Shown: positions 1 to 7,930 of the stretch, one piece after another
Layout: every line of letters begins with the position of its first letter
How positions within the stretch are numbered: the stretch's first letter is position 1
NCBI GenBank assembly: GCA_934277375.1
Contig: CAKQTZ010000005.1
Coordinates: 124,001-188,000, forward strand
Length of the DNA stretch: 64,000 bases
Reading direction: 5' to 3'
Source of the DNA: an uncultured Coprococcus sp.
GTDB lineage: Bacteria > Bacillota > Clostridia > Lachnospirales > Lachnospiraceae
Program-made: the position numbers and the translations under genes
Notes under the pieces: model-generated
What the model was told of the DNA's origin: nothing
The model's input: only the letters and a program-made list of their open reading frames with translations
Database searches by the model: none

Positions 1-1
1 G

Positions 2-715
2 ATAATCGATGCACTGAAACTTCAGAATTCCAGAGAGAGGCTGGAGCATGAGAATATTAAGGGGCTGGTATCGGATATTTCCCATCAACTGAAGACGCCG
101 ATATCGAACCTGAGGATGTACACGGATTTTCTGAAAAATCCGGATATAAGTGATGATGAGCGTACTAGGTACTTGCAAGTCCTTGAACTGGCGGTGGATC
201 GCTTGTCATTTCTCTCGGAGAGTATGATAAAGGTATCCAGACTGGAAAGCGGACTTATCAATCTCGATGTGAAAAGCCAGAGTATAAATGACACTGTGCT
301 GCAGGCAGTGAAAGATGTATATGTGAGTGCGAAAAATGCCGGTATAACTATCAGATATGATGAACAGGTGAAATGTGATATACAGCATGACAGAAGATGG
401 ACTGCGGAAGCGTGTTTCAATCTTTTGGATAATGCGATAAAATATGGGAAAAATGGAAATGAGATAGTCCTGTCGGTCAGAAAACTAGGGCTCACGGTTG
501 AGGTCAGTGTGACAGATGAGAATGAACCAATAGGCGAGGATGAGCGTACACATATATTTGAGAGGTTTTACCGTGGCAGAAATTCCGGTGACAAGGATGG
601 TGTTGGAATAGGCCTTTATCTGTCAAGGGAGATCATAGAAAAACAGGGCGGAATGTTAAGCGTTATTCCCCAAAAGGACGGTAACAAGTTCGTGATCGTG
701 CTGCAGAGCCGATGA
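2..715 (+). CDS. sensor histidine kinase, 3' part only
   Basis: The reading frame is open from base 2, so the gene begins before the window and only about 237 C-terminal residues are visible. They comprise the dimerisation/phosphoacceptor segment (SDISHQLKTPISNLRMY, the histidine being the likely phosphorylation site) and a complete HATPase domain with N-box FNLLDNAIKYG and G-box GVGIGLYLSREI. The SHQLKTP form of the H-box is common in clostridial OmpR-partner kinases. Input domains, membrane segments and the cognate response regulator lie upstream and cannot be judged. The stop at 713-715 is followed 35 bases later by an unrelated gene. Confidence 0.93.
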   Translation: MIDALKLQNSRERLEHENIKGLVSDISHQLKTPISNLRMYTDFLKNPDISDDERTRYLQVLELAVDRLSFLSESMIKVSRLESGLINLDVKSQSINDTVLQAVKDVYVSAKNAGITIRYDEQVKCDIQHDRRWTAEACFNLLDNAIKYGKNGNEIVLSVRKLGLTVEVSVTDENEPIGEDERTHIFERFYRGRNSGDKDGVGIGLYLSREIIEKQGGMLSVIPQKDGNKFVIVLQSR

Positions 716-750
716 ATGGAATAATGGTATGATTATTTATAGGAGTACAT

Positions 751-2022
751 ATGATTTACACATACCCGGATTATTATAAAAAATTCAATTGTATAGCGGA
801 CAAATGCCCGGACACATGCTGCGGCAAATGGCAGATAGTGATAGATGACGATTCGTTGGAAAAATATGAGGATTATAATGGTGAGTACAGGGATGAGCTG
901 CGTCGTAAGGTAAATTGGAAAGAGGGTGTTTTCAGGCACGGCAGAAGTGGAAAGTGTGCATTTCTGCGGGATGACATGCTGTGTGACATGTATATACATA
1001 TGGGAAAGAACAGCCTCTGCACTACATGCAGAGAGTATCCGAGACACACGGAGGAATTCGAGAATGTGAGGGAGATATCGTTATCACTTTCGTGTCCAGA
1101 GGTGGCACGTATACTGATGAACATCACGGACAAGGTGACATTTGTGACCGAGGAAGACGATGAGGACGAAGTGTTCGATGACTTTGATTATTTCTTGTAC
1201 TCCAATCTGGAAGATATACGGGAGGAGATACTGCGCGTCATTCAGGACAGAAGTGTGGACATCCGGAGCAGAATAGAGCGGGTGATTCAGATCGGTGCGT
1301 CGGCTCAGAGACACTATGACGAGGGCGACCTTGTCATGTGGGATGAGTGTGAGGAGCAGGATAAGCCGGAGATTTGCAGGAAATTAGAATTTTGCCCAGA
1401 ACATTCTAATACGGAGATCAATAATGAAGTCTTTTTAGATGATGAATATGTCTTGTTACAGAGACAGTTTGGTTTTCTGCTTGACGAGCTGGAGCTTTTG
1501 TATGACGACTGGGAGGATGTGCTCATAGAGTCACAGAGTATTCTGTTTGGTGATGGCGCAGAAACATTTGCGGAGAACAGGAGAAGGTTTGAGTCATGGT
1601 GGAGAAGCAACTGCGAGGTTACAGGTGGTCAGCCCGGACAGAATTCGGATGCGGCTGGGAATGATGCTATAGAGGATGATGTAGCGTGGAATGATGCGAC
1701 AGATAATCAGTTCGAAGATGTTAAAGCGTGCGTGGGTGAGCTTCGCATGACGATGGACATATTCCTAGAGCAGATCATAGTATATTTCATCTCCATATAT
1801 CTTCTCGGCGCGGTGTACGATGACAATATCTCTGGCAAGGTGAATGCCTGCGTGGGACATGCGGTTGAACTCTATATGCTGCTCATGGCTAGATGGCTCA
1901 GAAATGGCGAGACTCTGTCGGTGGATGATCTCATAGAACTTTCTTACAGATATTCCAGAGAGATAGAGCATTCGGACGAGAATCTTGAACAGGTTGAGGT
2001 TCTTGACTGGTTTAATTTATAA
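751..2022 (+). CDS. fliB: FliB-like lysine-N-methylase (flagellin lysine methylase family)
   Basis: A 423-residue protein whose first 130 residues carry the cysteine-rich pattern of the FliB/YkgJ-type family: CIADKCPDTCC near residue 13, then further Cys residues in KCAFLRDDMLCDMY and CTTCREYPR, probably binding an iron-sulfur cluster or metal. Known FliB proteins methylate lysines of flagellin, but no flagellar gene lies in the window, so the substrate is unknown. The middle section (residues about 290-320) is an acidic, low-complexity stretch that differs from the rest and looks like a variable linker. The start has GGAG about 8 bases upstream. A strong terminator follows directly. Confidence 0.85.
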   Translation: MIYTYPDYYKKFNCIADKCPDTCCGKWQIVIDDDSLEKYEDYNGEYRDELRRKVNWKEGVFRHGRSGKCAFLRDDMLCDMYIHMGKNSLCTTCREYPRHTEEFENVREISLSLSCPEVARILMNITDKVTFVTEEDDEDEVFDDFDYFLYSNLEDIREEILRVIQDRSVDIRSRIERVIQIGASAQRHYDEGDLVMWDECEEQDKPEICRKLEFCPEHSNTEINNEVFLDDEYVLLQRQFGFLLDELELLYDDWEDVLIESQSILFGDGAETFAENRRRFESWWRSNCEVTGGQPGQNSDAAGNDAIEDDVAWNDATDNQFEDVKACVGELRMTMDIFLEQIIVYFISIYLLGAVYDDNISGKVNACVGHAVELYMLLMARWLRNGETLSVDDLIELSYRYSREIEHSDENLEQVEVLDWFNL

Positions 2023-2026
2023 ATAT

Positions 2027-2080
2027 AAAAAGCAAGCACCATAGTATTAGGGTTATATCAGAATCAGGTGCTTGCTTTTT
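2027..2080 (+). terminator. intrinsic terminator after fliB
   Basis: The 14-base arms AAAAAGCAAGCACC (2027-2040) and GGTGCTTGCTTTTT (2067-2080) pair perfectly around a 26-base loop and end in a T-run. It separates fliB from the prd operon. The A-rich left arm means it could also stop transcription from the other side. Confidence 0.85.
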
Positions 2081-2137
2081 TAGTGGATAATACAGTGCAC
2101 ATGACAATATGTAATGATGCCTATAAAAATGTGTCGT

Positions 2138-2166
2138 TTTACAGATACAGGGCCTGTGTATATACT
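2138..2166 (+). promoter_or_regulatory. prd operon promoter with operator-like palindrome in the spacer
   Basis: TTTACA (2138-2143), a 17-base spacer and TATACT (2161-2166) form a good housekeeping-type promoter 49 bases before the prdC start. The spacer holds the palindrome ACAGG-G-CCTGT (2147-2157), flanked more loosely by AT on the left and GTAT on the right. A protein bound there would block RNA polymerase. No sigma-54 type -24/-12 element is seen, although prd operons in other clostridia are under the sigma-54 activator PrdR. Confidence 0.6.
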
Positions 2167-2214
2167 GTCACTAAAAGAAACAGAAACAACTTAATACACG
2201 GAGGGAGTGAGATC

Positions 2215-3534
2215 ATGAACGAGATTTATAGATTTCCTCTGAAACAGCATATTGGAAATAAGGCTGTCCCATGTGTCGTCAAAGGAGACGAGATTCGCAG
2301 GGGGCAGCCTCTTGCATTACAGGGGGAAGGCCTTGGAAGCAATATTTTTTCGAGTGTTTCAGGGACTGTTGTAAAAGTTGATGACACAGAGATAGAAGTC
2401 AGAAAGGAGCGGGAGGATGATGGTTATGTCCCATTAAGTTCCGGGAATCCTCTGGCTCTGATAAAAGAGTCCGGTCTGGTTGGCCTGGGAGGCGCAGGAT
2501 TTCCCACTTATGCAAAGCTTGCGAAGCCGTTTGATAATGGAGGAACAGTCATTGTGAATGCTGCTGAGTGTGAACCGATATTGTCACACAACATAGCGCG
2601 GATAGAAAACAGGCCTGAGCAGCTGATAAGAGGCCTGGAGATAGCAATGGATGTTGTGAAGGCCGATAAAGGTGTTATTGCCATAAAGGAATGTCATGAG
2701 AAAGCCGTAGACATTCTTGCCAGGTATGTTCAGGAAACAAATAAAAACATAACACTGCATGCACTCCCGGATATATATCCCATGGGAGAGGAACGGGCAG
2801 TCGTCAGGGAAGTTATGGGAGAGCTGCTTCCTGTGGGGGCACTCCCGCTAGAGGCAGGAGCCGTGATAATCAATGCGGAGACGACATGCCGGATACAGGA
2901 AATAGTAGATATGAGAAAGCCTTTTATAGACAAAGATATGACGGTTGGCGGCAAGATACGCGGCAATGAGTCAGAGAAGATGATCCAGGTGTTCCTGGAT
3001 GTTCCGATAGGGACAAGTGTGGCGGAGATGTTCAGGAAAGCAGGCGGTGAAGACAATAATGGAATCTCAGAGGATATCGGAGAACTCATAATGGGCGGCC
3101 CGTTCACCGGAAAGAGAACAACCTTGGATTCGGTTGTCATAAAGACAACGGGAGGCCTGATAGCCAGTGAGTGTTTTCCGAAAGGACCTGCACGTATCGG
3201 ACTTCTGGTTTGTGCCTGCGGTGCCGACGAGGAGAGAATGAGGCAGATAGCTGAAAGTATGGGATCCGAGGTGGCTGGAGTTCAGTATTGTAAGCAGGCT
3301 ATGGAGACGGGCAATACAAGAAAATGTCTGAATCCCGGAAAGTGCCCCGGACAGGTGCAGAAGGTTATGCTCCTGAAAAAAGCAGGTGCGGATGCTCTGC
3401 TGATAGGAAACTGCACAGATTGTTCCAATACAGTTATGTCATGCGCCCCGAAGCTTGGGCTGGCGGTTTATCACAGTACCGATGGTCCGCTCAGGGCAGT
3501 AAATCATAAATTGATAAGAAGGATAAAAGACTGA
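2215..3534 (+). CDS. prdC: PrdC, RnfC-like electron-transfer protein of proline reductase
   Basis: A 439-residue RnfC-family protein: an N-terminal barrel-sandwich segment (residues 1-65), the glycine-rich GLVGLGGAGFPTYAK and NAAECEP flavin/NADH-fold motifs (about 88-121), an SLBB-like region (about 240-310), and a cysteine-rich tail with CACG, CLNPGKC and GNCTDCSNTVMSC. PrdC is thought to pass electrons from NADH to D-proline reductase. The GNCTDC position (Cys403, codon TGT at 3421) is where I recall selenocysteine in clostridial PrdC; here it is an ordinary cysteine codon. The ATG at 2215 is chosen because GGAGGG lies 9 bases before it; the longer in-frame extension to 2068 overlaps the fliB terminator. 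prdA follows after 21 bases. Confidence 0.88.
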   Translation: MNEIYRFPLKQHIGNKAVPCVVKGDEIRRGQPLALQGEGLGSNIFSSVSGTVVKVDDTEIEVRKEREDDGYVPLSSGNPLALIKESGLVGLGGAGFPTYAKLAKPFDNGGTVIVNAAECEPILSHNIARIENRPEQLIRGLEIAMDVVKADKGVIAIKECHEKAVDILARYVQETNKNITLHALPDIYPMGEERAVVREVMGELLPVGALPLEAGAVIINAETTCRIQEIVDMRKPFIDKDMTVGGKIRGNESEKMIQVFLDVPIGTSVAEMFRKAGGEDNNGISEDIGELIMGGPFTGKRTTLDSVVIKTTGGLIASECFPKGPARIGLLVCACGADEERMRQIAESMGSEVAGVQYCKQAMETGNTRKCLNPGKCPGQVQKVMLLKKAGADALLIGNCTDCSNTVMSCAPKLGLAVYHSTDGPLRAVNHKLIRRIKD

Positions 3535-3555
3535 GTTAAAAGGAGGAATGTGTAT

Positions 3556-5382
3556 ATGTCAATCACAAAGGAAACACTTGAAAAGCATCTTAAGGATCCT
3601 GCGATCTTCTGCTGCAGGAGACAGAAAGGTCTGGTGATCAGTGCGGCAGATCTTGAGGATCCGGATTTGTTTGATGACATGGTAGAGGCCGGACTTCTGG
3701 AGCTTAGTCCGGATGGACTCCGGATAGAACAGGTACTTGGAAGTACACTTCTTGAGGATGTAGAGGCGCTGACACCTATCACTAGAAATGTGCTGAGCGG
3801 AGTCAATGAAGCAGCTTCTGGTTCACCGGAAGCAGATCTGCCGGAGAAAGAGTCAGACTGTACAGAGCATGAATCCTGTACAGCACCTGTTATAACTACA
3901 AGAATGGGAGGTAACGGAATGATACATATTGAGATAGCTAAGGCTGATAAGATAGAGGGACTCAAGCTGGATGTTCCGGTTGGAATGGCAGCTGCAGGTG
4001 TTGACACACCGACTGTGCTGACAGAGGACAAGCCGGAGGCTGGACCGGGGACAGTTCAGACTGGAACAAAGAAGGTCATAAGAACACTGACCAAAAAGCA
4101 TATAAAGATAACCAAAGTGGAGCTTGGAGATAAGACGGAGATAAATGACGGAGTACTCTCTATAGACAAGAGCATTGTTGATAAAGCCGTTCTGGAAGAT
4201 CCGCTGTGCAAGAGTCTTGCGCTGGATGTCATCTATCCGGATCAGAGACATCAGTACACAGAGACCATCATGGATGTATGTCCTATAGCAACAAAGGTAG
4301 AGGGTGAGCTCGGCGAAGGAATCACAAAGGTTGCAGACGGCGTGGTATTTATGCTCACAGGAGTTGACGAGGATGGAGTACAGGTTCATGAATTTGGTTC
4401 ATCGGAGGGCTATCTGGATGAAAAGATGTACTTTGGACATCCTGGCTGCGCAGATGAGAATGACATTATAATCAGATGTCATGCAGTTATACAGAGGCTG
4501 ACAGGAATGACAAGACCGGGCCCATTTGCAGCACACAAATGCCAGGATTATATAATCCAGGCAGTCAGAAATGAACTTAAGAAGTACGACGGAGAGGTAG
4601 TGCGTGAGGAGATCTGCGAGGATGTCAGAAGAACAGGCAACCCAAGAGTTGTGCTTGTGAAGGAGATCATGGGACAGGGTGCCATGCATGACAATGTAAT
4701 CTGTCCGACAGAGCCTTGTGGAATCCTCGGCGGACAGAAGAATGTCGACTGTGGAAATGTGCCGATCATGCTCACGCCTAACCAGGTGAGAGATGGCTCG
4801 ATACATGCGCTCACATGTATAGGACCTGCTACAAAGGAGATGACCAGACACTATATCCGTGAGCCATTGGTAGAAGGACTTGCAGCAGATTCGGAGATCG
4901 ATCTTATCGGAGTTGTGTTTGTTGGATCTCCTCAGGTAAATGACGAGAAGATGTGGGTTTCAGAGAGACTTGGCTCACTGCTTGAATCACTGGATATCGA
5001 TGGATGTATCATAACCACTGAAGGATTTGGCAACAATCATATAGATTTCATACAGCATATAGGTCAGGCCGGCAAGAGAGGTATCCCGGTAGTTGGAGTG
5101 TCATTCTGTGCATACCAGGGACAGCTGGTTGTGGGAAATAAATACGCAGATGCCATGGTTGAGGAGAACATGGACATGGGCGGATTTGAGAATAATGTGG
5201 CAGGATGCTCCTGTGTTACAAAAGAAGTGGCAGCCCGTGCAATTCAGATGCTTAAGAATAAGATGGCAGGTGTTGAGATCAAACCGGCACCTAAAAAGTG
5301 GAGTAACGACGTTATCAATGCCAATAATAAGCTCCTGGGACTTGCGGAGACAAAGCTGCTTGATAACGGAACATTGCACTGA
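3556..5382 (+). CDS. prdA: D-proline reductase proprotein PrdA
   Basis: A 608-residue proprotein of the PrdA family, which is cleaved to give the pyruvoyl-bearing subunit and a second subunit of D-proline reductase (D-proline to 5-aminovalerate, the reductive half of Stickland fermentation). The Thr-Cys pair in SIHALTCIGP falls at residues 420-421; this matches Cys421, the reported pyruvoyl precursor in Clostridium sticklandii PrdA. Cysteine-bearing motifs elsewhere include CPTEPCG and VAGCSC. ATG 3556 is preferred over GTG 3550 because AGGAGG ends at 3546. The stop overlaps the next start (TGATG), so translation is coupled. Which imino acid is actually reduced cannot be read from the sequence. 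Confidence 0.92.
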   Translation: MSITKETLEKHLKDPAIFCCRRQKGLVISAADLEDPDLFDDMVEAGLLELSPDGLRIEQVLGSTLLEDVEALTPITRNVLSGVNEAASGSPEADLPEKESDCTEHESCTAPVITTRMGGNGMIHIEIAKADKIEGLKLDVPVGMAAAGVDTPTVLTEDKPEAGPGTVQTGTKKVIRTLTKKHIKITKVELGDKTEINDGVLSIDKSIVDKAVLEDPLCKSLALDVIYPDQRHQYTETIMDVCPIATKVEGELGEGITKVADGVVFMLTGVDEDGVQVHEFGSSEGYLDEKMYFGHPGCADENDIIIRCHAVIQRLTGMTRPGPFAAHKCQDYIIQAVRNELKKYDGEVVREEICEDVRRTGNPRVVLVKEIMGQGAMHDNVICPTEPCGILGGQKNVDCGNVPIMLTPNQVRDGSIHALTCIGPATKEMTRHYIREPLVEGLAADSEIDLIGVVFVGSPQVNDEKMWVSERLGSLLESLDIDGCIITTEGFGNNHIDFIQHIGQAGKRGIPVVGVSFCAYQGQLVVGNKYADAMVEENMDMGGFENNVAGCSCVTKEVAARAIQMLKNKMAGVEIKPAPKKWSNDVINANNKLLGLAETKLLDNGTLH

Positions 5383-5825
5383 TGCCTGACTATATGATAA
5401 ATCCTATTCAAATGGGAGGTCTTGTGAAGGAGATCGATGGCGACCAGGTAAAAGTCCATCTGCACGGGAGACTGGGAGTTATCACTGTTCCACGGCGTCT
5501 CATAATAGGAGATACGGAGCTTGCACCGGGATGTGAGATGGAATTTTATTTCAGCTATATCCAGGTGGTGGAGAATCCATATGATTATGACAGTTCGGAT
5601 ATGGTTACAGATCATGAGATAATGCCATGTCTATTGGGAGGAAAGATAATAGAGGTCAATGATACCGCAGCGAAGGTTCAGATCATGGACGACCTGGGAA
5701 CTGTAGCGGTTCCAAGAAGATGGATGTTCACACCTGTAGAGCTTGAATGCGGACAGGATACAGAGTTTTACTTCAGCTGTATGCAGGTGACAGGAAAGCG
5801 GGATATACCAGTAGAATCGATTTAA
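5382..5825 (+). CDS. tandem CBO2463/CBO2479-type domain protein of the prd operon
   Basis: A 147-residue protein made of two copies of one roughly 65-residue domain. Copy 1 has GGLVKEIDGDQVKVHLHGRLG, V-P-R-R-L and EMEFYFSYIQV; copy 2 has GGKIIEVNDTAAKVQIMDDLG, V-P-R-R-W and DTEFYFSCMQV. Small proteins with this domain are found in clostridial proline reductase clusters (for example the Clostridium botulinum loci that gave it its name), but their biochemical role is not established. The beta-rich pattern suggests a structural or assembly subunit. It overlaps prdA by one base and sits 13 bases before prdB. Confidence 0.8.
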   Translation: MPDYMINPIQMGGLVKEIDGDQVKVHLHGRLGVITVPRRLIIGDTELAPGCEMEFYFSYIQVVENPYDYDSSDMVTDHEIMPCLLGGKIIEVNDTAAKVQIMDDLGTVAVPRRWMFTPVELECGQDTEFYFSCMQVTGKRDIPVESI

Positions 5826-5838
5826 GGAGGATAAGCCT

Positions 5839-6561
5839 ATGTTAACAACAATAGAAGGAATGCAGTCGGAAATATTTGTACCAATAACACCAAAACCGGT
5901 ATTTACAGAGCTGAAAAAGCCGCTGAGTGAGTGCAAGGTTGCATTTATCACTGCCGGAGGAATACATATGAAGAGCCAGACCCCATTTAACACGTCAGGT
6001 GATTTTTCATACAGGACGATTCCGTTTGATACACCGTCAGACCAGCTCATGGTTACGCATGGAGGTTTTGACAATTCGGATATCAATAAGGATGTAAATG
6101 CCATGTTTCCTATAGACAGATTACATGAGCTTGTGGATGCAGGATTTATAGGTTCCCTTGCAGATGAGACATACACATTCATGGGAGGCGGCGGAAATGT
6201 AGAAAAGTTCAAGAATGAGACCGGACCTGAGATAGCGGCAAAGCTCAAGGCGCAGGGCGTTGACATAGTTCTGTGTACAGGTGGATGTGGAACCTGTCAC
6301 AGATCAGCAACCATCGTTACAAGATGCTGTGAGGAAGCCGGAATGAGCTGCGTTGTGATCGCCGCGCTGCCACCGATCGCGCGTCAGCAGGGTGCTCCGA
6401 GAATAACAGCACCACATGTGCCTATAGGCTCAAATGCAGGTGAACCCAACAATATTCCTATGCAGACGGCGATAGTGAAGGAATCTCTTGAGTGGGTACG
6501 TGACTGCCCAAGCTACAATCAGACAAAGGTTCTTCCTTATGAATACAGACATAATGTATAA
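5839..6561 (+). CDS. prdB: D-proline reductase PrdB, cysteine form
   Basis: A 240-residue protein of the PrdB/GrdB-like family, the catalytic 26-kDa subunit that opens the proline ring together with the PrdA pyruvoyl group. The active-site segment reads LCTGGCGTCHRS: Cys150 (codon TGT at 6286-6288) occupies the position of selenocysteine in known PrdB, with Cys153 as the partner thiol. The rest is intact (YRTIPFDTPSDQLMVTHGG, MGGGGN, PPIARQQGAPR), so this looks like a functional selenium-free version and not a decayed gene. AAGGAGG lies 8 bases before the ATG. The operon ends in a shared terminator. Confidence 0.9.
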   Translation: MLTTIEGMQSEIFVPITPKPVFTELKKPLSECKVAFITAGGIHMKSQTPFNTSGDFSYRTIPFDTPSDQLMVTHGGFDNSDINKDVNAMFPIDRLHELVDAGFIGSLADETYTFMGGGGNVEKFKNETGPEIAAKLKAQGVDIVLCTGGCGTCHRSATIVTRCCEEAGMSCVVIAALPPIARQQGAPRITAPHVPIGSNAGEPNNIPMQTAIVKESLEWVRDCPSYNQTKVLPYEYRHNV

Positions 6562-6608
6562 ATATGATCAACACAGAATATTTCACGGCAAATGCGCCTG
6601 ATACGATC

Positions 6609-6643
6609 AAGTGCCCGCAGCGTTACAGCGCGGGCACTTTTTC
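6609..6643. terminator. bidirectional terminator between prdB and the LysR gene
   Basis: AAGTGCCCGC (6609-6618) pairs with GCGGGCACTT (6630-6639), followed by T-rich sequence. The right arm and loop also encode the last codons and stop (6623-6625) of the convergent LysR gene, so the hairpin is partly coding. Confidence 0.85.
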
Positions 6644-7513
6644 TCTGCTTTCAACCCACTCCTGCATCTCGGTAACAAAGCGTACTGCGGCAGGGGACAG
6701 GGATTTTTTTGACAAAAATGCAATGCCGAGTTCTCTGGAATAATATGGTTCAAGAGGGACTGCAGTAATTTCGTGTTCAACTCCCTTGATGACCAGCCCT
6801 GGAAGAATGCTGAGTCCGAGCCTGCTCGCAACCATGGACACTATCACATGGTCGTCCTTTGAAGAAAAAGGTATATCAGGTGTGATGCTGGCATCCTCAA
6901 GAGCCTGGTGCACATCGTAGTCAACACCCTCCGCGGATATGATGAATGGATGCCCGGAGAATTCCTTTACCGGAAATGCATTCCTGCCATCAAGCGGATA
7001 ATCCTTGGGCAGTATGGCCATGAGAGGATCATTTTCCAGGGACAGCCATTCCAGATTCTTCACCTTTCTGTGGCTTAACAGGCCGAAATCTGCCTTCATT
7101 TCCCTGATCCAGTTCACAATATCATCAGTTCCACCCTCCAGAAGCTCTATCTCTATTCCGGGATATTTGTTCCTGAACTGATATATGACATGCGGAAGCC
7201 AGTTCCTTGATATGCTGGCGAAGCAGGCAATGGTTATGTGTCCGGTCTCGAGACCATTGAGGGCATTCACTACCTGATCCAGCTCCTCGTTCGCCGCCAA
7301 AAGCTTTCTGATGTATGGCAGAATCTTCTCTGCGTTGTGAGTTAGAACGAGCCCCTGTTTTGTCCTGAGAAAAAGTGGAAATCCGAGCTCAGTTTCCATT
7401 GATTTTAATATATGACTGACACCGGACTGCGTGTACCCCATATTCCCGCCACTTTTGGTAAAGTTAAGGGTGTCAGCAATGTCGGCAAATAGTGCGTATT
7501 TGTTAATTTCCAT
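6623..7513 (-). CDS. LysR-family transcriptional regulator
   Basis: A 296-residue LysR regulator: winged HTH at residues about 1-60 (FADIADTLNFTKSG, TQSGVSHILKSMETELG) and a type-2 periplasmic-binding-fold effector domain from about 90. The ATG at 7513 starts the standard MEINKYALF beginning and has GGAGG upstream; a longer frame to 7579 would run through a leader hairpin. It is convergent with the prd operon and divergent from the amino acid transporter, so the usual LysR logic makes the transporter operon and its own gene its likely targets. The effector is unknown. Confidence 0.9.
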   Translation of the reverse strand: MEINKYALFADIADTLNFTKSGGNMGYTQSGVSHILKSMETELGFPLFLRTKQGLVLTHNAEKILPYIRKLLAANEELDQVVNALNGLETGHITIACFASISRNWLPHVIYQFRNKYPGIEIELLEGGTDDIVNWIREMKADFGLLSHRKVKNLEWLSLENDPLMAILPKDYPLDGRNAFPVKEFSGHPFIISAEGVDYDVHQALEDASITPDIPFSSKDDHVIVSMVASRLGLSILPGLVIKGVEHEITAVPLEPYYSRELGIAFLSKKSLSPAAVRFVTEMQEWVESREKVPAL

Positions 7514-7930
7514 CTGAATCCTCCATTTCTGATATAGACATAAAAAAAGGTGCCAGCGACCAAAACTGATCACAGACACCTTTGCCGTTCATTTTTGAAT
7601 TTATTATATATAAAATAAGATTATTCGGCAAGAAATATTTAAAAAATAAATGCATTACAATTTGGCATGAAGGCAATTAACAATTGCAGCTTTACCTTTT
7701 GAGGGAATGGGGGCATAATACAGGCATGTTTTAAACAAGCGGTCCCAAGAGTACGAATGTTATATGACATATATAAAGAGGAGACAAGGGCGTCTGGTAA
7801 AAATGCAGATGCTCTGTCTCCTCATTTTTGTTATATGTGGCAGGGATTTTCACAGCTGAACGTATGAGGGATCACAGCAGCATGCAGGTGCATTTAAGAC
7901 AAATAGCGACAGTTTAAGGAGGAAAGAAGT
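7514..7930. other. 417-base divergent regulatory region between lysR and the transporter
   Basis: No gene is visible. From left to right it holds a minus-strand hairpin close to the lysR start (AAAGGTG at 7546-7552 with CACCTTT at 7577-7583, giving a seven-base T-run on the minus strand), an AT-rich stretch with the inverted repeat CAATT-AAC-AATTG (7674-7686) that could be a LysR-type operator, a possible -10 CATAATAC near 7713, the sequence ATACAGGCATGT resembling the palindrome in the prdC promoter, and a terminator-like hairpin (7778-7829). Both flanking genes therefore seem to have structured leaders. Confidence 0.5.
7778..7829 (+). terminator. terminator-like hairpin in the transporter 5' leader
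   Basis: GAGGAGACA (7778-7786) pairs perfectly with TGTCTCCTC (7815-7823), with an inner GCGTCTG/CAGATGC helix, and is followed by ATTTTT. It lies about 100 bases before the binding-protein start, where no gene ends, so it is either an attenuator or the end of a short leader RNA. Confidence 0.65.

Noticed and set aside
751..2022. Part of a flagellar locus
   Set aside because: Only the FliB-like gene is present; no flagellin or other flagellar gene lies in the window.
6623..7513. LysR regulator as a PrdR equivalent directly controlling prd
   Set aside because: It is convergent with prd and divergent from the transporter, so control of the transporter is more likely; prd control remains possible but unsupported.
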